A stretch of DNA of 64,000 nucleotides from Litsea cubeba (GCA_012931725.1 CM022951.1:32177599-32241598); one strand, 5' to 3'. Shown: positions 44,739 to 56,245, counted from the stretch's first letter. Notes: generated by a model not told the origin, from the letters alone. Translations and numbers: made by a program.

Positions 44739-45560
44739 TTTTTACCTGCCCTAACAACTAAAATTTGAATTAGGGTTCTACTTTGTATATTTAATAGAAA
44801 CAATTGGGAGAAACATGTATAAATTACTAATCCAGATTTCATACTTGACTTTGATACATTTGTGATGGTTTCTCCCCTTATTGATTTGCTCTACTCATCA
44901 AAGCACACCAAACTGTAGTCGATCCTTGCTTCCTAGCCTTCATCAGAACTCGCCAAAAAAACTCAGTGAAAAAATAAGAGAAGATGAGAGAGAAATGTGA
45001 GGGAGAGAGCGGGCAAAAGAGAGATGAGGGTCAAACAGGTGTGCGTGGAAGGGAGTGAGGAAGGGTTTGTGTGGCACTTTGCATCAAGAGTCCTTATTAG
45101 GGTTATTTGGAGTTACTTTCCTCAACTAGAGCACTTCGTTCCCATGAGAATCTTAAGTTAGGATTCTAATGGGCCCTCACTAGCAACAAAGCAAGCCCAT
45201 TATCATACAGATATGGTCACCCAGCCAAAACAGCCACTAGTCCTCTCTCACACCCACCATTGGGTCTAAAATTTGTAGGCCCATAATGCATTCTTAATAA
45301 TCCCCATTAACCAACCCAAGCAACCGTTTATTTTATTACATTTTAAGATTCTGCCAATGTAAATCATTAGAATCATTAAATTCAAAATTTTATGAGCCAA
45401 ATATATTTTTTATCAAGAAACATTGAATACTTTAAATATTTTAAATTAATTCCTAAAATTTCAGGAAAAATCATATAAATTGCTAATAAAAATTTAACAA
45501 ATCAGAAATCAGAAATTTTTCATTTTGGTTCCTTATAAGTTACAACTAGGGGCCAGGGGG
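44738..45560 (-). repeat. Unclassified dispersed repeat, copy B (uninterrupted, inverted)
   Basis: Reverse complement is colinear with copy A (33370-33666 plus 35291-35990). It directly abuts the gypsy gag fragment, but gag does not resume on the other side. Confidence 0.65.
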
Positions 45561-45918
45561 AAAAATGGTCACCCTGGATATTTCGAAAAAAAAACCTAAT
45601 TTTTTAGGAAAAAATTGCTTTTTTTTATGCATGGCCCCACAAGAAAAATAAACTTCATATAGTGGCCCCTCCATGGAAAATGTTCTGGTTCTGCCCCTGG
45701 GCACCTCCCATAATAGGAGCTTGGCCCAAGCATCAAATCCATAACACCTTATATACTAGCTCTACTCTTTTCCGTTGATAATGTACCGCTTACCAAACAA
45801 AAGATAAATATAATCCATGAAATGAAACGTGCATTTCACATTTTTCCCATAAAAAGATAATGTTTTCAGCATTCATATACTACATCGCCTGTTCTATAAC
45901 AAACGGCCATCAGCATAC

Positions 45919-46075
45919 CTGGCTATTGCAGTAATCTTTAATGTATTGACTATTTTGAATCCATGATTTATAGCAGCTATGCTCAGAAATGATTGACTTC
46001 CATCCTCAAATGATTCCTCAATACCTCCTCTTCTCTGTACAAAGTCAATATCGGCAATAGATGCGGCTACAGTTC
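45919..46075 (-). CDS. MOCOS/ABA3: MOCOS exon g: TVAASIADIDF segment
   Basis: Exon of 157 nt, 87 bp after exon f, between acceptor TTTCACCAG and donor GTATGC. It begins with GA completing Gly, then TVAASIADIDFVQRRGG and further SFLSIAAINHGF, ending with AG of an Arg codon. This is the conserved block that forms the rest of the large PLP subdomain. The 21-kb intron filled with transposons follows. Confidence 0.95.
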
Positions 46076-46162
46076 CTGGTGAAATACAAAGACTAATCCA
46101 TCGTAGCATCCATCAAACAAGTAAAATATACATATACAAAGGGAACAAAGTCAATTACTAAC

Positions 46163-46201
46163 CTCCACTGAAGTATGTCTTTTTTAGTAACTCTGCAGCT
46201 T
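46163..46201 (-). CDS. MOCOS/ABA3: MOCOS exon f (39 nt micro-exon): AAELLKKTYFSG
   Basis: Micro-exon between acceptor ACACAG and donor GTTAGT. It encodes (E)AAELLKKTYFSG plus one base. It matches the ABA3 stretch ending KKTYFSGG, and phase is preserved on both sides. It is far below the size that ORF-based gene finding would report. Confidence 0.92.
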
Positions 46202-46539
46202 CTGTGTTAGATAATAAAATGTTTAGCAGATGCTGAACATATCAAAAGATAATAATGATTCCATATGAATTACACTCGCAGAACAGTAGCACTCAAAGCA
46301 ACTTCATTGTTAGTCTTTAAATAAAATTTAACTGATCAAAACATTGAAGCGTTACTCCATCATTGGGATTGGCTTTGTGTTTTTATATTTTCTAGAACTA
46401 AACTATGCAAATAAAACAAGCAAACACAGGCATACGTGTGCAAACCTAAATGCATATTCAAAGTTCATCTACTGCTTTGGGAGAATCTTCTATAGTCATA
46501 ATAAAGATAATAACAACTTATACTTCTTGATCTAAGATA

Positions 46540-47100
46540 ATATTTCCAAAGTTTTCTGCCAGGTCACCATTAGGCCTCATTAGCGACAAAAAACTTTAAA
46601 CAAGAAAAATGGGTTCGGCATAAAATGCAAAACCAATAACACGATGACATCAGATGTTGAGCCCTTCCAGTCCAGTTTGCTCTTCCTAAGTTTGGAATAA
46701 TATAAGTGTATCCCTCACCAAATAAATAGGAAAACACATCATCATCATCATCATCAAATCCTTTTTCCAACTATGTTGGGGTCGGCTACAAGAATTCTGT
46801 TTCACCATTCCGATCTATCCGGAGTCAAATAGGAAAACACATATGAAAGGAATAAAACCCAAAAATCACAATAGACGAGACAATTTTTCCTCTATTTTTT
46901 TCAATTAGAACTACAGTTCTCTTCATCACCATCATCACTGAAGCCATACACCATCTAATTTGAACTACAGCACTATTATCAACAGCAATAGCAAAATGGG
47001 TAAGTGGTTGTCAACAGTAACGTCTGTATCAGCTTTAAGCTTTAACATCAAATCATTTATGGGACCTAATGGTGATCTGGCAGAAAACTTTGGAAATATT
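46540..47100. repeat. Inverted repeat, 41-bp arms
   Basis: ATTTCCAAAGTTTTCTGCCA at 46542 pairs with TGGCAGAAAACTTTGGAAAT at 47079; the arms extend through (C)CTAATGGTGA for about 41 bp (46540-46580 and 47060-47100) with one or two mismatches. The right arm lies in the LINE remnant. Confidence 0.8.
46739..46826 (-). repeat. RTE-type LINE 3' fragment with (ATC)n tail
   Basis: Minus strand reads GACTCCGGATAGATCGGAAT ... GTAGCCGACCCCAACATAGT then GATTTGATGATGATGATG. Same family as 24526, 43052, 49365 and 60715. Confidence 0.75.
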
Positions 47101-47519
47101 AACCAACATTGGTATGTGGTCGATCAAGTATTGCAAGCATCTGCCAATAGAGTAGCAGATTTTCTAGCAAAATTGGACCGCCCAGTTGTTTCGGTTTACT
47201 ACACTCTATCTCCCTCCTCCAATTCATGTCATCTTTCTTCAGGAGCAGATTAGGCAACAGGCTCCACAAGAACCTTCTTCAGCCCTGGTACAGATATGAG
47301 GCGGTCCCAGAACCAAGGAGAAGGTTCAGATCAAAGGCAGAATTTGAGTCAGTAAAGTCAAAGGCACCAGACAATCCAGTGAATATGGTCTTTTGCCAGG
47401 AATCTGATATTGGTTGTAGAATGAATTTTGGTGTTTTGTTTTGTATGGGCCATGCCACCCAGTCTGTTGCTTCTTTTTGCAGTTTAATAGAATCATCTTT
47501 TTTGGCACAAAAAAAAAAA
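46985..47519 (+). pseudogene. L1-type LINE 3' end: RNase H remnant, 3' UTR and poly(A)
   Basis: The plus strand reads DQVLQASANRVADFLAKLD (about 47121-47178), a decayed form of the LINE RNase H ending REAN..ADFLAK. The 3' UTR has TTTTGTTTTGTATGGGC and TTTAATAGAATCAT and an A-run at 47509-47519. A short open frame at 47226-47552 is chance. Confidence 0.65.
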
Positions 47520-47573
47520 ATTTACATATATCCACAATCCTTTCAAAAATAACAAACCATAATTGGGCATAGG

Positions 47574-47660
47574 ATCAGTATCAGTGCTCTTTAGCCGAAG
47601 TGAAGAAACTATAAATAGATCAATATCAGTGCTCTTAGCCGAAGTGAAGAAACTATAAAA
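47574..47660. repeat. Tandem duplication, 45-bp unit
   Basis: ATCAGTATCAGTGCTCTTTA at 47574 and ATCAATATCAGTGCTCTTAG at 47619, both followed by GCCGAAGTGAAGAAACTATA. Confidence 0.85.
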
Positions 47661-47779
47661 AACATATTGGAAACCCATCACATGACATTATAGAACACGG
47701 ATACCAGTAATTACTAGACAGTTAAAATCATATATTATCCATATTTCAGAAGATAGACCACTTGGCAGAAAATTCATAC

Positions 47780-47825
47780 CAGTTCTAACGATGAGAGCAC
47801 CAAGCCCGGTGGGATAGCCAAATAT
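47780..47825 (-). CDS. MOCOS/ABA3: MOCOS exon e (46 nt): FGYPTGLGAL
   Basis: Short exon lying 81 bp downstream of exon d. It encodes IFGYPTGLGALIVRT plus one base, between acceptor TGCTTAG and donor GTATGA. FGYPTGLGAL directly follows the PLP lysine in all MOCOS proteins. The left-over G joins AA of the next exon to give Glu. Confidence 0.94.
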
Positions 47826-47906
47826 CTAAGCAACAATATGAAATTGTTCAAAACTAAACATTGTGAATGAGTTAAAACGAAAACTGGCACATATAAGCAG
47901 AGATAC

Positions 47907-48012
47907 CTTATAAAATGAGACGACAACAAAATCAGCAGGGTACTTTGAAAGATCAGGTGGTTGTGTTGCACATCCTTTTGCAGCATCAACCAAAACCATC
48001 CATCGCCCCTTA
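47907..48012 (-). CDS. MOCOS/ABA3: MOCOS exon d: PLP aspartate and Schiff-base lysine
   Basis: Exon of 106 nt after acceptor TTTGGAAG. It reads (S)KGRWMVLVDAAKGCA, then PPDLSKYPADFVVVSFYK, and stops exactly at a codon end before donor GTATCT. The Asp of VDAAKGC and the Lys of SFYK correspond to the PLP-ring-nitrogen aspartate and the PLP-binding lysine of the family (Lys271 in Arabidopsis ABA3, from memory), so the catalytic centre looks intact. An alternative acceptor 4 bp further in is ruled out because only TAAGGG keeps phase with the AG left by the previous exon. Confidence 0.95.
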
Positions 48013-49364
48013 CTTCCAAAACAAAAAAGAAAATGGATTAAGAAAACACTGAAAATCAAATTCTTTACAAATTGCTCAAGATTAATATGGATCAAAAATT
48101 TTGCACAATACATCATATACGAAGTGTTCGAGGAGAAAACTATACAGTACTATATTCTATATCATGTAAGAAATTCCATTAAATTAAGATCAGGTCAGCC
48201 TTCTATTGTGTGTCACTTCCGCCTTAATCCTGACCAGCCACTGGTTCCTATCTTCCTGGCGGAGGTGACCATCAGAGTTGGCGATGGAGTAATGCACAGG
48301 TATTGCCATGAAGGCACGTGAATTGAAACTGGTCAGAGCACATCAGCAGGCCCCCTCTTGCTTCCTTCTGCCAGACAACTGTGGATTGGCCTCTTCACCT
48401 CTTGGCTTGGTGGCCTTGAGGAAATGAGAATAATCCTTAAGGTAGCCAAATTCCATACCATTTACATACCTAATAAATGCAGACATTTTCTATAACTACC
48501 TACATATGGTTTTACAGCAACCCCATTGTATTTACGAAACAATTCTAATCCAACTTAATAAGATGAAATCTAGTAGAATTTTCAATTTTTTATAGTTTTG
48601 ATGAAGTTTTAGCTATAATAATCTCATTTAATGGGACTATGCCCATTCAGTAGAATTCACATTTTTTTTCTGGTCACAATTGAGTTTTTAAAACCGAAAC
48701 AGTTCCGTAACTGCTTACTTTTCCACAGCAATTAGAGTTTGCTTTTGCTTGTAGTTCTGAAGAAGCTTTTATACTCGGCAGTTTTTTATAGTTATGATAC
48801 AGTTTTAATGCTAATAATCCAGTTTAATAGAACTAACCTCTGGAGAATTCGCATTTTTCTTGTTATGAGTTTGTTTTTCTCTCTCTCTCTTTTTCTTCTA
48901 GTTAAGACCCACAGTTTTTAAACTCAGCAAACCTAAGAAGTCATACAGCCATATAAATTATCCTCATCTAAGGACAATTTCAATTTTTCCATGCCCATTT
49001 CAGTTTGTCACTAATAATGAAGTTCCTCGTTGTGCCCAACAGTAATGTAAGTGAGCATATACTGCACCTACTTCTTGGTGATCAAGCTCATTAGTGTAAT
49101 CAGGCTGGTCGTGGATGGATGATATTCCAAGAATCTCTCAGATTCGATGATCCTAAATCTTTAATTAAAAACCTAAAATAGATGGTAAAAAATAATAATG
49201 GCAAACATGAAAAAAGCCCAATAAAAAAGGATCAGGAATTAGGGTGTTCCAATCTGGTAGATTATTGGACATCAACCATGGTGGCACTCGTCACATCAAT
49301 ATCCATGTTCACCAAACTGATCCCACATGCTAACTCTGAGACACAATAAGGGACTTCCATGATG

Positions 49365-49450
49365 ATTTGGCTCAGGATATAGATCGGAATGGAGAAACAG
49401 AATTTAATGTAGCCGAACCCAACATAGTTGTGGTGGTGATGATGATGATA
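49365..49450 (+). repeat. RTE-type LINE 3' fragment with GGT/GAT tail
   Basis: ATAGATCGGAATGGAGAAAC ... TGTAGCCGAACCCAACATAG then TTGTGGTGGTGATGATGATG. Confidence 0.75.
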
Positions 49451-50101
49451 TTTATATAATTAAAAAGAATATGAAATAATGTCTGTAACAATTATACCCA
49501 AATAGAATAGGTTGAGGTGGTAAATGGTAATTATATCCAAGGAATTGCAATAATAAAATTAAAATTGATCGATTTGAGATAAAAAGGATGAGGCTTGTTC
49601 ATATCACAGGTCACTACTGTGATGCCCATTCCATGCATCCATGTCCACGTGTAAGTGCCACGTCCATGTCATTTAGCACTTCAACGCATGGGTGCATCAT
49701 GTAGATCTCATCTTGTAAGTCAGGCCAATCCAATCATCTCTGAGGCCTCTCAGCTATAATATATGAACACCACCAGACAAAAATTTTACAATGATCCATT
49801 TATTCGGTTTAACATGTCTAGGAATTGGAATCATCAGGTCTGGTACAGGTCAGTTAAACCCTTAACTGTCCCGACTCACAGATGCTGCTATATCTGATGC
49901 AGCTTTAAAAAATCCCAATTGAATAGCAAAAGAAATTCCAGCCCTAACCCAATCAACAGTAAACAATGCAAGAGAACAAGGAGATAAAAGAGATTAGTCA
50001 ATGCTATTAATGAAAAATCTAATATTTATTTCAATCCCAAGGAGAGTTCAATAATCCCAATGGAGAAGAAGGTTGAAACAGTGCTCTTTATTTTTAGTTT
50101 C

Positions 50102-50112
50102 ATGTCTCAAAA
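50102..50112 (+). repeat. Target-site duplication of RTE LINE (left), ATGTCTCAAAA
   Basis: The same 11 bp recurs at 50734-50744 immediately after the LINE tail. Confidence 0.9.
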
Positions 50113-50733
50113 GATAGTAGAGAAAGAAAACTTTAGGTACCTTGGATCTATGGTGCAACAGGATGGAGGGATTGATACTGATGTAAGTCACAGGATTCAA
50201 GCCGGGTGGACCAAATGGAGGAGTGCTTCGGGGGTCTTGTGTGATCGGAAAGTCCCCCTCAAGGTTAAAGGAAAGTATTATAAGGTGGCGGTACGGCCAG
50301 CGTTGTTATATGGATCAGAGTGTTGGGCCGTAAAGCATAATCATGTCAAGAAGATGGAAGTTGCGGAGATGAGAATGCTAAGATGGATGTGCGGGATCAC
50401 AAGGAGAGATAGGATTAGGAATGAGGAGATTAGGGGCATAGTAGGAATAGCACCGATTGGAGATAAAATGAGAGAAAATCGACTGAGATGGTTCGGCCAT
50501 GTTAGAAGGCGTCCAACAGAGGCACCTGTTAAAAGGTGTGAAAGCATGCAGTTTGCCAAGAGTAGGAGAGGGAGAGGGAGACCCAAGAGAAGTTGGAAAG
50601 AAACTATTAAACATGATCTTGCCTACATGGATCTAACGGAGGACATGGCCCTAAACAGATTTGATTGGCGTCGTCAAATCCATATAGCCGACCCCACCTA
50701 GTGGGAAAAGGCTTTGTTTGGTTTGGTTTGGTT
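50113..50733 (+). mobile_element. RTE-clade LINE, 5'-truncated, with target duplications
   Basis: 621 bp bounded by perfect 11-bp duplications. It encodes the C-terminal ~195 residues of the RTE ORF: KIVEKENFRYLGSMVQQDGG, RPALLYGSECWAVK, EMRMLRWMCGITRRDRI, ENRLRWFGHVRRRP, RRGRGRPKRSW and HIADPT-stop. It ends in a (TTTGG)n tail. The reading frame has no break over this length, so this is a fairly recent copy. It lies antisense to MOCOS. Confidence 0.93.
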
Positions 50734-52588
50734 ATGTCTCAAAACTGAAAAACTGAAGAAGAAAACCATTGCCCACCCCTTTCCCTTATGCAAATACAAA
50801 ACTCCCTTAAAGTCCTAAGTGAATCTCAATCATCCATCTGTCCTTAAGCTAAGTCTTCTAACTCAACATAGTCTTACATAAAATCAAAATAAAAGAGAAA
50901 CTACAAGAAAGAACTCCCGAACCAGAAATTGGGTTTACTAAGGTCGCTCGCTCAGACCTTAATGTACATCTGGGGTCGTGGGGCCAGGTGTACAACTAAT
51001 TGGACTAGTGGGCGCGATCAGGAAATAGTAGGTAGATCGGCAACCCTGGTGGTATAGTGTTTGCATGGGTTTGGGCCCATATAAGCCAATGTAATTAAGG
51101 GCCATGTTGCATCCTATTTGATGGAATTCTACAGGAATTTTCGATAAATTGTAAGAAAATTACAGAAGCCTCCCTGCAGTCATACAATTTATCGAAAATG
51201 CCCATCTCATGTAGTTTTTATGAATAACTGGGGTATGTTAACCCCAGTTAGGGCCCAATCTCAGATCTGAAATCATCAAATCGTCAGCCAGCCCTTGCAG
51301 GTCCTCTTAGAGCTCTGAAACTGGTCCCAAAACTCTTCCGCAGGTAGAATTGTGTTTAACTTCCGAATCTTCAGCAATATCTCATATGGCCTGTGTTAGT
51401 AGGTCCATGATGCAGTACAGACCAGGCCCAAGAAATCAACTGGGCCAACAAATTGACCCAGAGAAACCGGTCCATTGGGTTCTGTCCACAGGCCCAATTG
51501 ATTGCCATTCCCTTTTTATCCCATTTCAATTTTCATTCCTTGTTTAATCAGGAACTATTTCTAGTTTTATTGTTTGATTAGGATTAGCTGGTTTCCTATT
51601 TTATTTAAAAAGTCTTGCTTGCTAGGAGATCAATCCTGTTCCTATATGAGGATGATCAAACCTCATTGTAGTGCATGCTTGTTACAATTAATCAAAGATT
51701 TCTCTAAGTTTTCTTCAATTATGGTGTTTCCCTTTTTTTTTAGCATGCCCTATTGGCTGAATCCATCTTTTGATTGGATTAATCCCATTGGAGATTGATT
51801 TATTTGCCGATCGAGGATCTGGGGCTGCACCACTCTGCTTATAGAATGGCAGACTCTAGCAAAGCAACGGATAGAATGCTCCTGTAAATTAATTGCTTCT
51901 GTTATTTAGTTTTGGTTGGCGTTTTGTATATATCTCTTATAATGATATGCCCTTGTGTGGTGTTTTTGCTTAAACTGGTTGTACTATTTCTTAATCACAA
52001 TATATTTCATCATTACTGATCCAAAAAAAATATTGACCCGACCTGAGATGGCTATAAGGTATGTGATACCAGACCCTCGCCATGAGGTTTGGGTAAGGTC
52101 AGGTTTCATGCATGTCATCATGTATTACTTTACTTCTAAAAGAAATGTAAAATATTTAAAGAAATTTTTATCTCATCATCTTTCATTAATCAAATACATA
52201 AATAGGTCACAAATGGGACAGAGAGTCAAGGCAGCGAAAACCCAAACCGAGGGGAAACCCAACCCAGGAAAATATATATTAAGTCTAAACACATTCCCAA
52301 CCCAAACCATACAAAAACACTACTAGACCAGGCCCAAAGAGAGGCAGGTCACCCATTTAGTTCAACCCATTGCCATTCCAGTCATGGCCTATCTGATATG
52401 GAGTCCAGCCAGAACTTTAGCAGGAAAACAAACAGGGTGGGAACAAACTAGAAATCAGCTAAGATCCCGCTCATGTACATGGCTTCCAGTTTCCTTACAT
52501 GGGAGGCAATAAACATCTTGTAAGCATAATCATCATGTCTCGAAAAACCAAGTTGAAATATCCAAGAAAATAAATGAACGTAATCTAC

Positions 52589-52715
52589 CTACAATATGAT
52601 GAGCCATGCAGAACACTTTCCGGATGTTTCTTCATAATATTAACCAAGTTGAGGTCAAATTTCACACCAGAGAAATTGCACTCTGACGGAAAGGCAAATA
52701 AGTTGCAAATACCAC
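52589..52715 (-). CDS. MOCOS/ABA3: MOCOS exon c: FAFPSECNFSG motif
   Basis: Exon of 127 nt after acceptor ATTATAG. GT completes a Gly codon, then comes GICNLFAFPSECNFSG, the family signature, followed by VKFDLNLVNIMKKHPESVL. It ends with two bases (AG) before donor GTAGAT. The next exon supplies T to make Ser, so the phase is 2. The two flanking introns are 6.8 kb and 4.6 kb, and each contains a 5'-truncated RTE LINE. Confidence 0.94.
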
Positions 52716-52803
52716 CTATAATCACCAATCCACATGAGAACCCAATGAGTACATTTAAATTGTACCACTAAATACTTTAATCGTGTTTGAATATCCATGT
52801 AGA

Positions 52804-52906
52804 TACAATAAATATATAAATATATATATATGTGTATACATACATATAAATATATATACATACATATATATACACACTATATATGTATACATACATATAT
52901 ATACAC

Positions 52907-52937
<31 letters not shown>
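52804..52937. repeat. Microsatellite: (TA)n/(TACA)n followed by (GA)n
   Basis: Alternating TATA, TACATACA and TATATATA tracts ending in GAGAGAGAGAGAGAGAGA. A minus-strand open stretch over it is an artefact. Confidence 0.9.
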
Positions 52938-53983
52938 TGGGTGAGCAATTTTCCAGTAGCCAAGCCAGTATTAAGCAATTAGCCAGCTGGTCTGCGAGGC
53001 CCTCTTGTGAACATGACAATCATAGGAGAAACAGAGATTGTGCAATGATCATAAGTCTCATGTAGGTCTTATGCATGTATGTGTTTCATATGTGCAAGAA
53101 GAAAAGAGCATATATAATTGGAACACTGTATAATTTTCCTACTTTTACCTTCGTAAATCTGATATAACTAGATAAGAAAAAATATTTGTAACCAAATGAT
53201 ATTAAAAGCTTTGTGATGGAGGGAGAGAAGGGAATATGAGTTAGTTTAGAGTTGGATTGGAGCTAATGGATTGGGAGATGATTATTATTAATATTGAAAT
53301 ATTTATCCGACCTAAGAATATGTCAATAAATAGAGATGGTATTGGAGCTAATAACGATAATTGTTTATATTTATTAGGATTTCAATAATGTGGTGAATAT
53401 ATAAATAATAATTACTATATTTTTAATGATAAATAAATAATAATTGATATGGATTTTTTTAATATGATGGTGTAATAATAATGATAAAAATAAATATTTT
53501 ATAAGGCTTTGTCGACAATGATGTTGATGAAATAACAAATGATAAAAAAAATATAAAACTATCCTAAGATAATAAAAAATTATTTTTTATTTGCTTAAAT
53601 CATCTTAATTGGAGATTTTACCACCTCTCGTTAATGGATGTAGTAATTATTTTTTGTTATATATATGCTTAAATCTTAATTGGAGATTTTATGTCCTCTC
53701 TTTAATGGATGTACTAATTATTTAGTATTTCAATTTTATCTCCTCTTAGTAAGCTATCATAATGTCATATCTTATACTTCATTTCCCGAACGTATCTCCT
53801 TCCTAATTTAAGGAGAAAGAACCAATCCACTTAAAATCAATCCGGCTTCAAGAAGGCCTGAAGGAAGTCTTAAAACAAGTTCCTTTTTCAAGTTTTAAGC
53901 CATTCGAAATTTTCAAGATTAACCACGATCATTTGTATGGCATTGTTTTGAAAAATATTGTGATACTATCAGGAAGTTAATGC

Positions 53984-54840
53984 TATTCAAAATGTTGTGA
54001 TAATATTGTGAGATTTTCTATTTGAAATACTTTTCGCACAGTATATTTGTGGATGAATTATCAGGTGAGAACCAAGTAAACCATTTTATGGTGTGAACTC
54101 CATTGAGGAGCCCACCTTGATGTCACTCATGGGGAGTGACGGAATGGAAAATGAAACTTCGCACTAAAAAGCATATCAACCAAATCACAACATCATAACT
54201 CCTCGATCTATGGGCCTCAAGTTTAATGGTTTTAAAGGATTTCTGTTTTCTAGATTTCCAATCCAAATATAAGAGAGATGAGTGTAAAAACGGGGTGGCT
54301 GCCGATTCAAGCACAGGCAGAAAATGTGAAGTGATTGACTTTATCATTGGTGCCAGGGCCATATGAATTGATTTAGTTAAGGATTAATCAGGGATTGATC
54401 AAGTAAATAAGTATTCAAAATGCTGTGATAATATTGTGAGATTTTCTATTTAAAATACTTTTCACACAGTATATTTGTGGATGAATTATCAGGTGAGAAC
54501 CAAGTAAACCATTTTATGTTGTGAACTCCATTGAGGAGCCCACCTTGATGTCACTCATGGGAAGTGAGGGAATGGAAATATTTCAATGAAACCTCATGCT
54601 CTAAAGCATATGAACCAAATCACAACTTCATAACTGCTCGATCTACGGGCCTCAAGTTTAATGGTTTTAAGGATTTCTTTTTTCTAGATTTCCAATCCAA
54701 ATGTCATAGAGAGATGAGTGTAAAAACAGGGTGACTGCCGATTCAAGCACATGCAGAAATGTGAAGTGATTTACTTTATCATTGGTGCCAGGGCCATATG
54801 AATTGATTTAATTATAAGGATTAATCAGAGATTGAGCAAG
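53984..54840. repeat. Tandem duplication, 428-bp unit
   Basis: TATTCAAAATG(T/C)TGTGATAA begins copies at 53984 and 54412. Both continue through GGTGAGAACCAAGTAAACCA, CTCGATCTA and GGTGCCAGGGCCATATGAAT to the same end. Differences, including small indels, suggest an old event. No coding capacity. Confidence 0.88.
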
Positions 54841-56233
54841 TAATTAAGTATTTAATTAATTAAGTCTGATCAAACTAATCTAGGCCTTTGTACATAGAAT
54901 TAAATCATGAGAATAATTTAATGTCATTGATAAGGAGAACCGAGTTAAGTGATGAAATTAATAATAAGAGTGGGATGGGGTCCATGTGGGGCTCACTATA
55001 GTGATAGGCCCAAGCTTAGGGACTGTTTAGGGATTTGGAAGGCTTGTGGAAATTTTTTATGGCATCAAAAAGGAAGTTTTATGGCATCAAAAAAGTGGGG
55101 GTTTGGCACTGTGGTGGGGTGGTTTTGCACCAAGAAAACTTGAGCACATTCCAAAACCGTGTGCAAGTCACTAGATGAATACCTCTTTGAGAACAAGTGT
55201 TGGGTCCATTTTGGTGGACATCTCTCTCTCCCTTATATTCATTTGTTTCCCCCCAAAAAAAAAGAAGGGAAAAAAAACCTAGTCTATTAGAAGAGAAGAG
55301 AAAAGAAGAGAAGTTTCGAGAAAGAGGAGAACAAGGAAAGAAGAAAGGAAGAGCTTGGAGCAGACTCTAAGCTATGTTATACACCCTTCCTCAACAGAGA
55401 AAGGCCACAAGGACAGCTTTGAAAAACAACCTGATCTACCCCTCTTACAAATCTACTTTTACATCCCATGTATATAATGGATTTGCTTGAGTGAACCCTT
55501 ATGTTTGATGCAAATTTATTAGGAAAAAAGATTCTTGCTGACATAGATATGAGAAGAAATATGCCCAAATAAATCAGCAGAATGTAGCATGGAGAAATAG
55601 GGGCTGGCCGAGTGGTCCATTGGGGTTTCTCCCAATGGCCGACCACTCAAAGATTGGGTGCAAGTTGGCTTGAGTTAGAATATACATTGGGGTTTCTGGT
55701 TTTCTTCAGTTTTAACGCATGGAATTTATCTCAGATTTTATAATGTGCTGCTGGTTGGTTTTATTTGAATTATCTTTATGCTTGTTTCATGTTGAATATC
55801 ACAATTCTAGTTATTGTTTCATGTAGAAATCATCTCTACATATAAAATTTTGCAATGTATTGATCAAAAATCACGAAAATAATGACGGGGATTGGCATAG
55901 ACATCAAGCAAACCTCAAACATGTGGTTGATGAGACTTGGCTGAATGGATACTTAAGAGAATCCATTATGGCAGATCATGATACACAACTTGTCTAAGGA
56001 CATCTGCCTTATTAGATCCATCATTATTTAACTATTTTGGGAATCTGTACCATGTAAGCTCTTGGAGTTAAGATTTCCTTTGAAGATTGGGTCTCCAATG
56101 TGTAAAATTAATTGATTAAAATACAAATTTATGAATATCTGAATCTTAATTGATTTAAATGCATATTTATGAATATCTGAATCTGATGTATTGGAGTAAA
56201 CTTTGGGTGCATAGAATGACGGCTCTAGAATCT

Positions 56234-56245
56234 AGATATGGTGTT
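56234..56245 (+). repeat. Target-site duplication of RTE LINE, AGATATGGTGTT
   Basis: The same 12 bp lies at 57525-57536 on the other side of the LINE. Confidence 0.9.

Larger units (their letters stand above)
24945..45918 (-). other. MOCOS intron between exons g and h (21 kb)
   Basis: Donor GTATGC at 45918 and acceptor TTTTAG at 24945. It holds a MITE with a foldback insertion, copia 3, a repeat pair in opposite orientation, copia 2 and a gypsy fragment. Confidence 0.9.
46202..47779 (-). other. MOCOS intron between exons e and f (1.6 kb)
   Basis: Donor GTATGA, acceptor ACACAG. It contains an inverted 41-bp repeat, an RTE tail, a LINE 3' end with poly(A) and a 45-bp tandem duplication. Confidence 0.9.
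48013..52588 (-). other. MOCOS intron between exons c and d (4.6 kb)
   Basis: Donor GTAGAT, acceptor TTTGGAAG. Apart from two RTE pieces and a small hairpin (51138-51153 paired perfectly with 51183-51198, 16-bp arms) nothing was recognised. Confidence 0.85.

Noticed and set aside
47226..47552. 108-codon plus-strand frame as a gene
   Set aside because: It overlaps the 3' UTR and poly(A) of a LINE remnant and has no domain.
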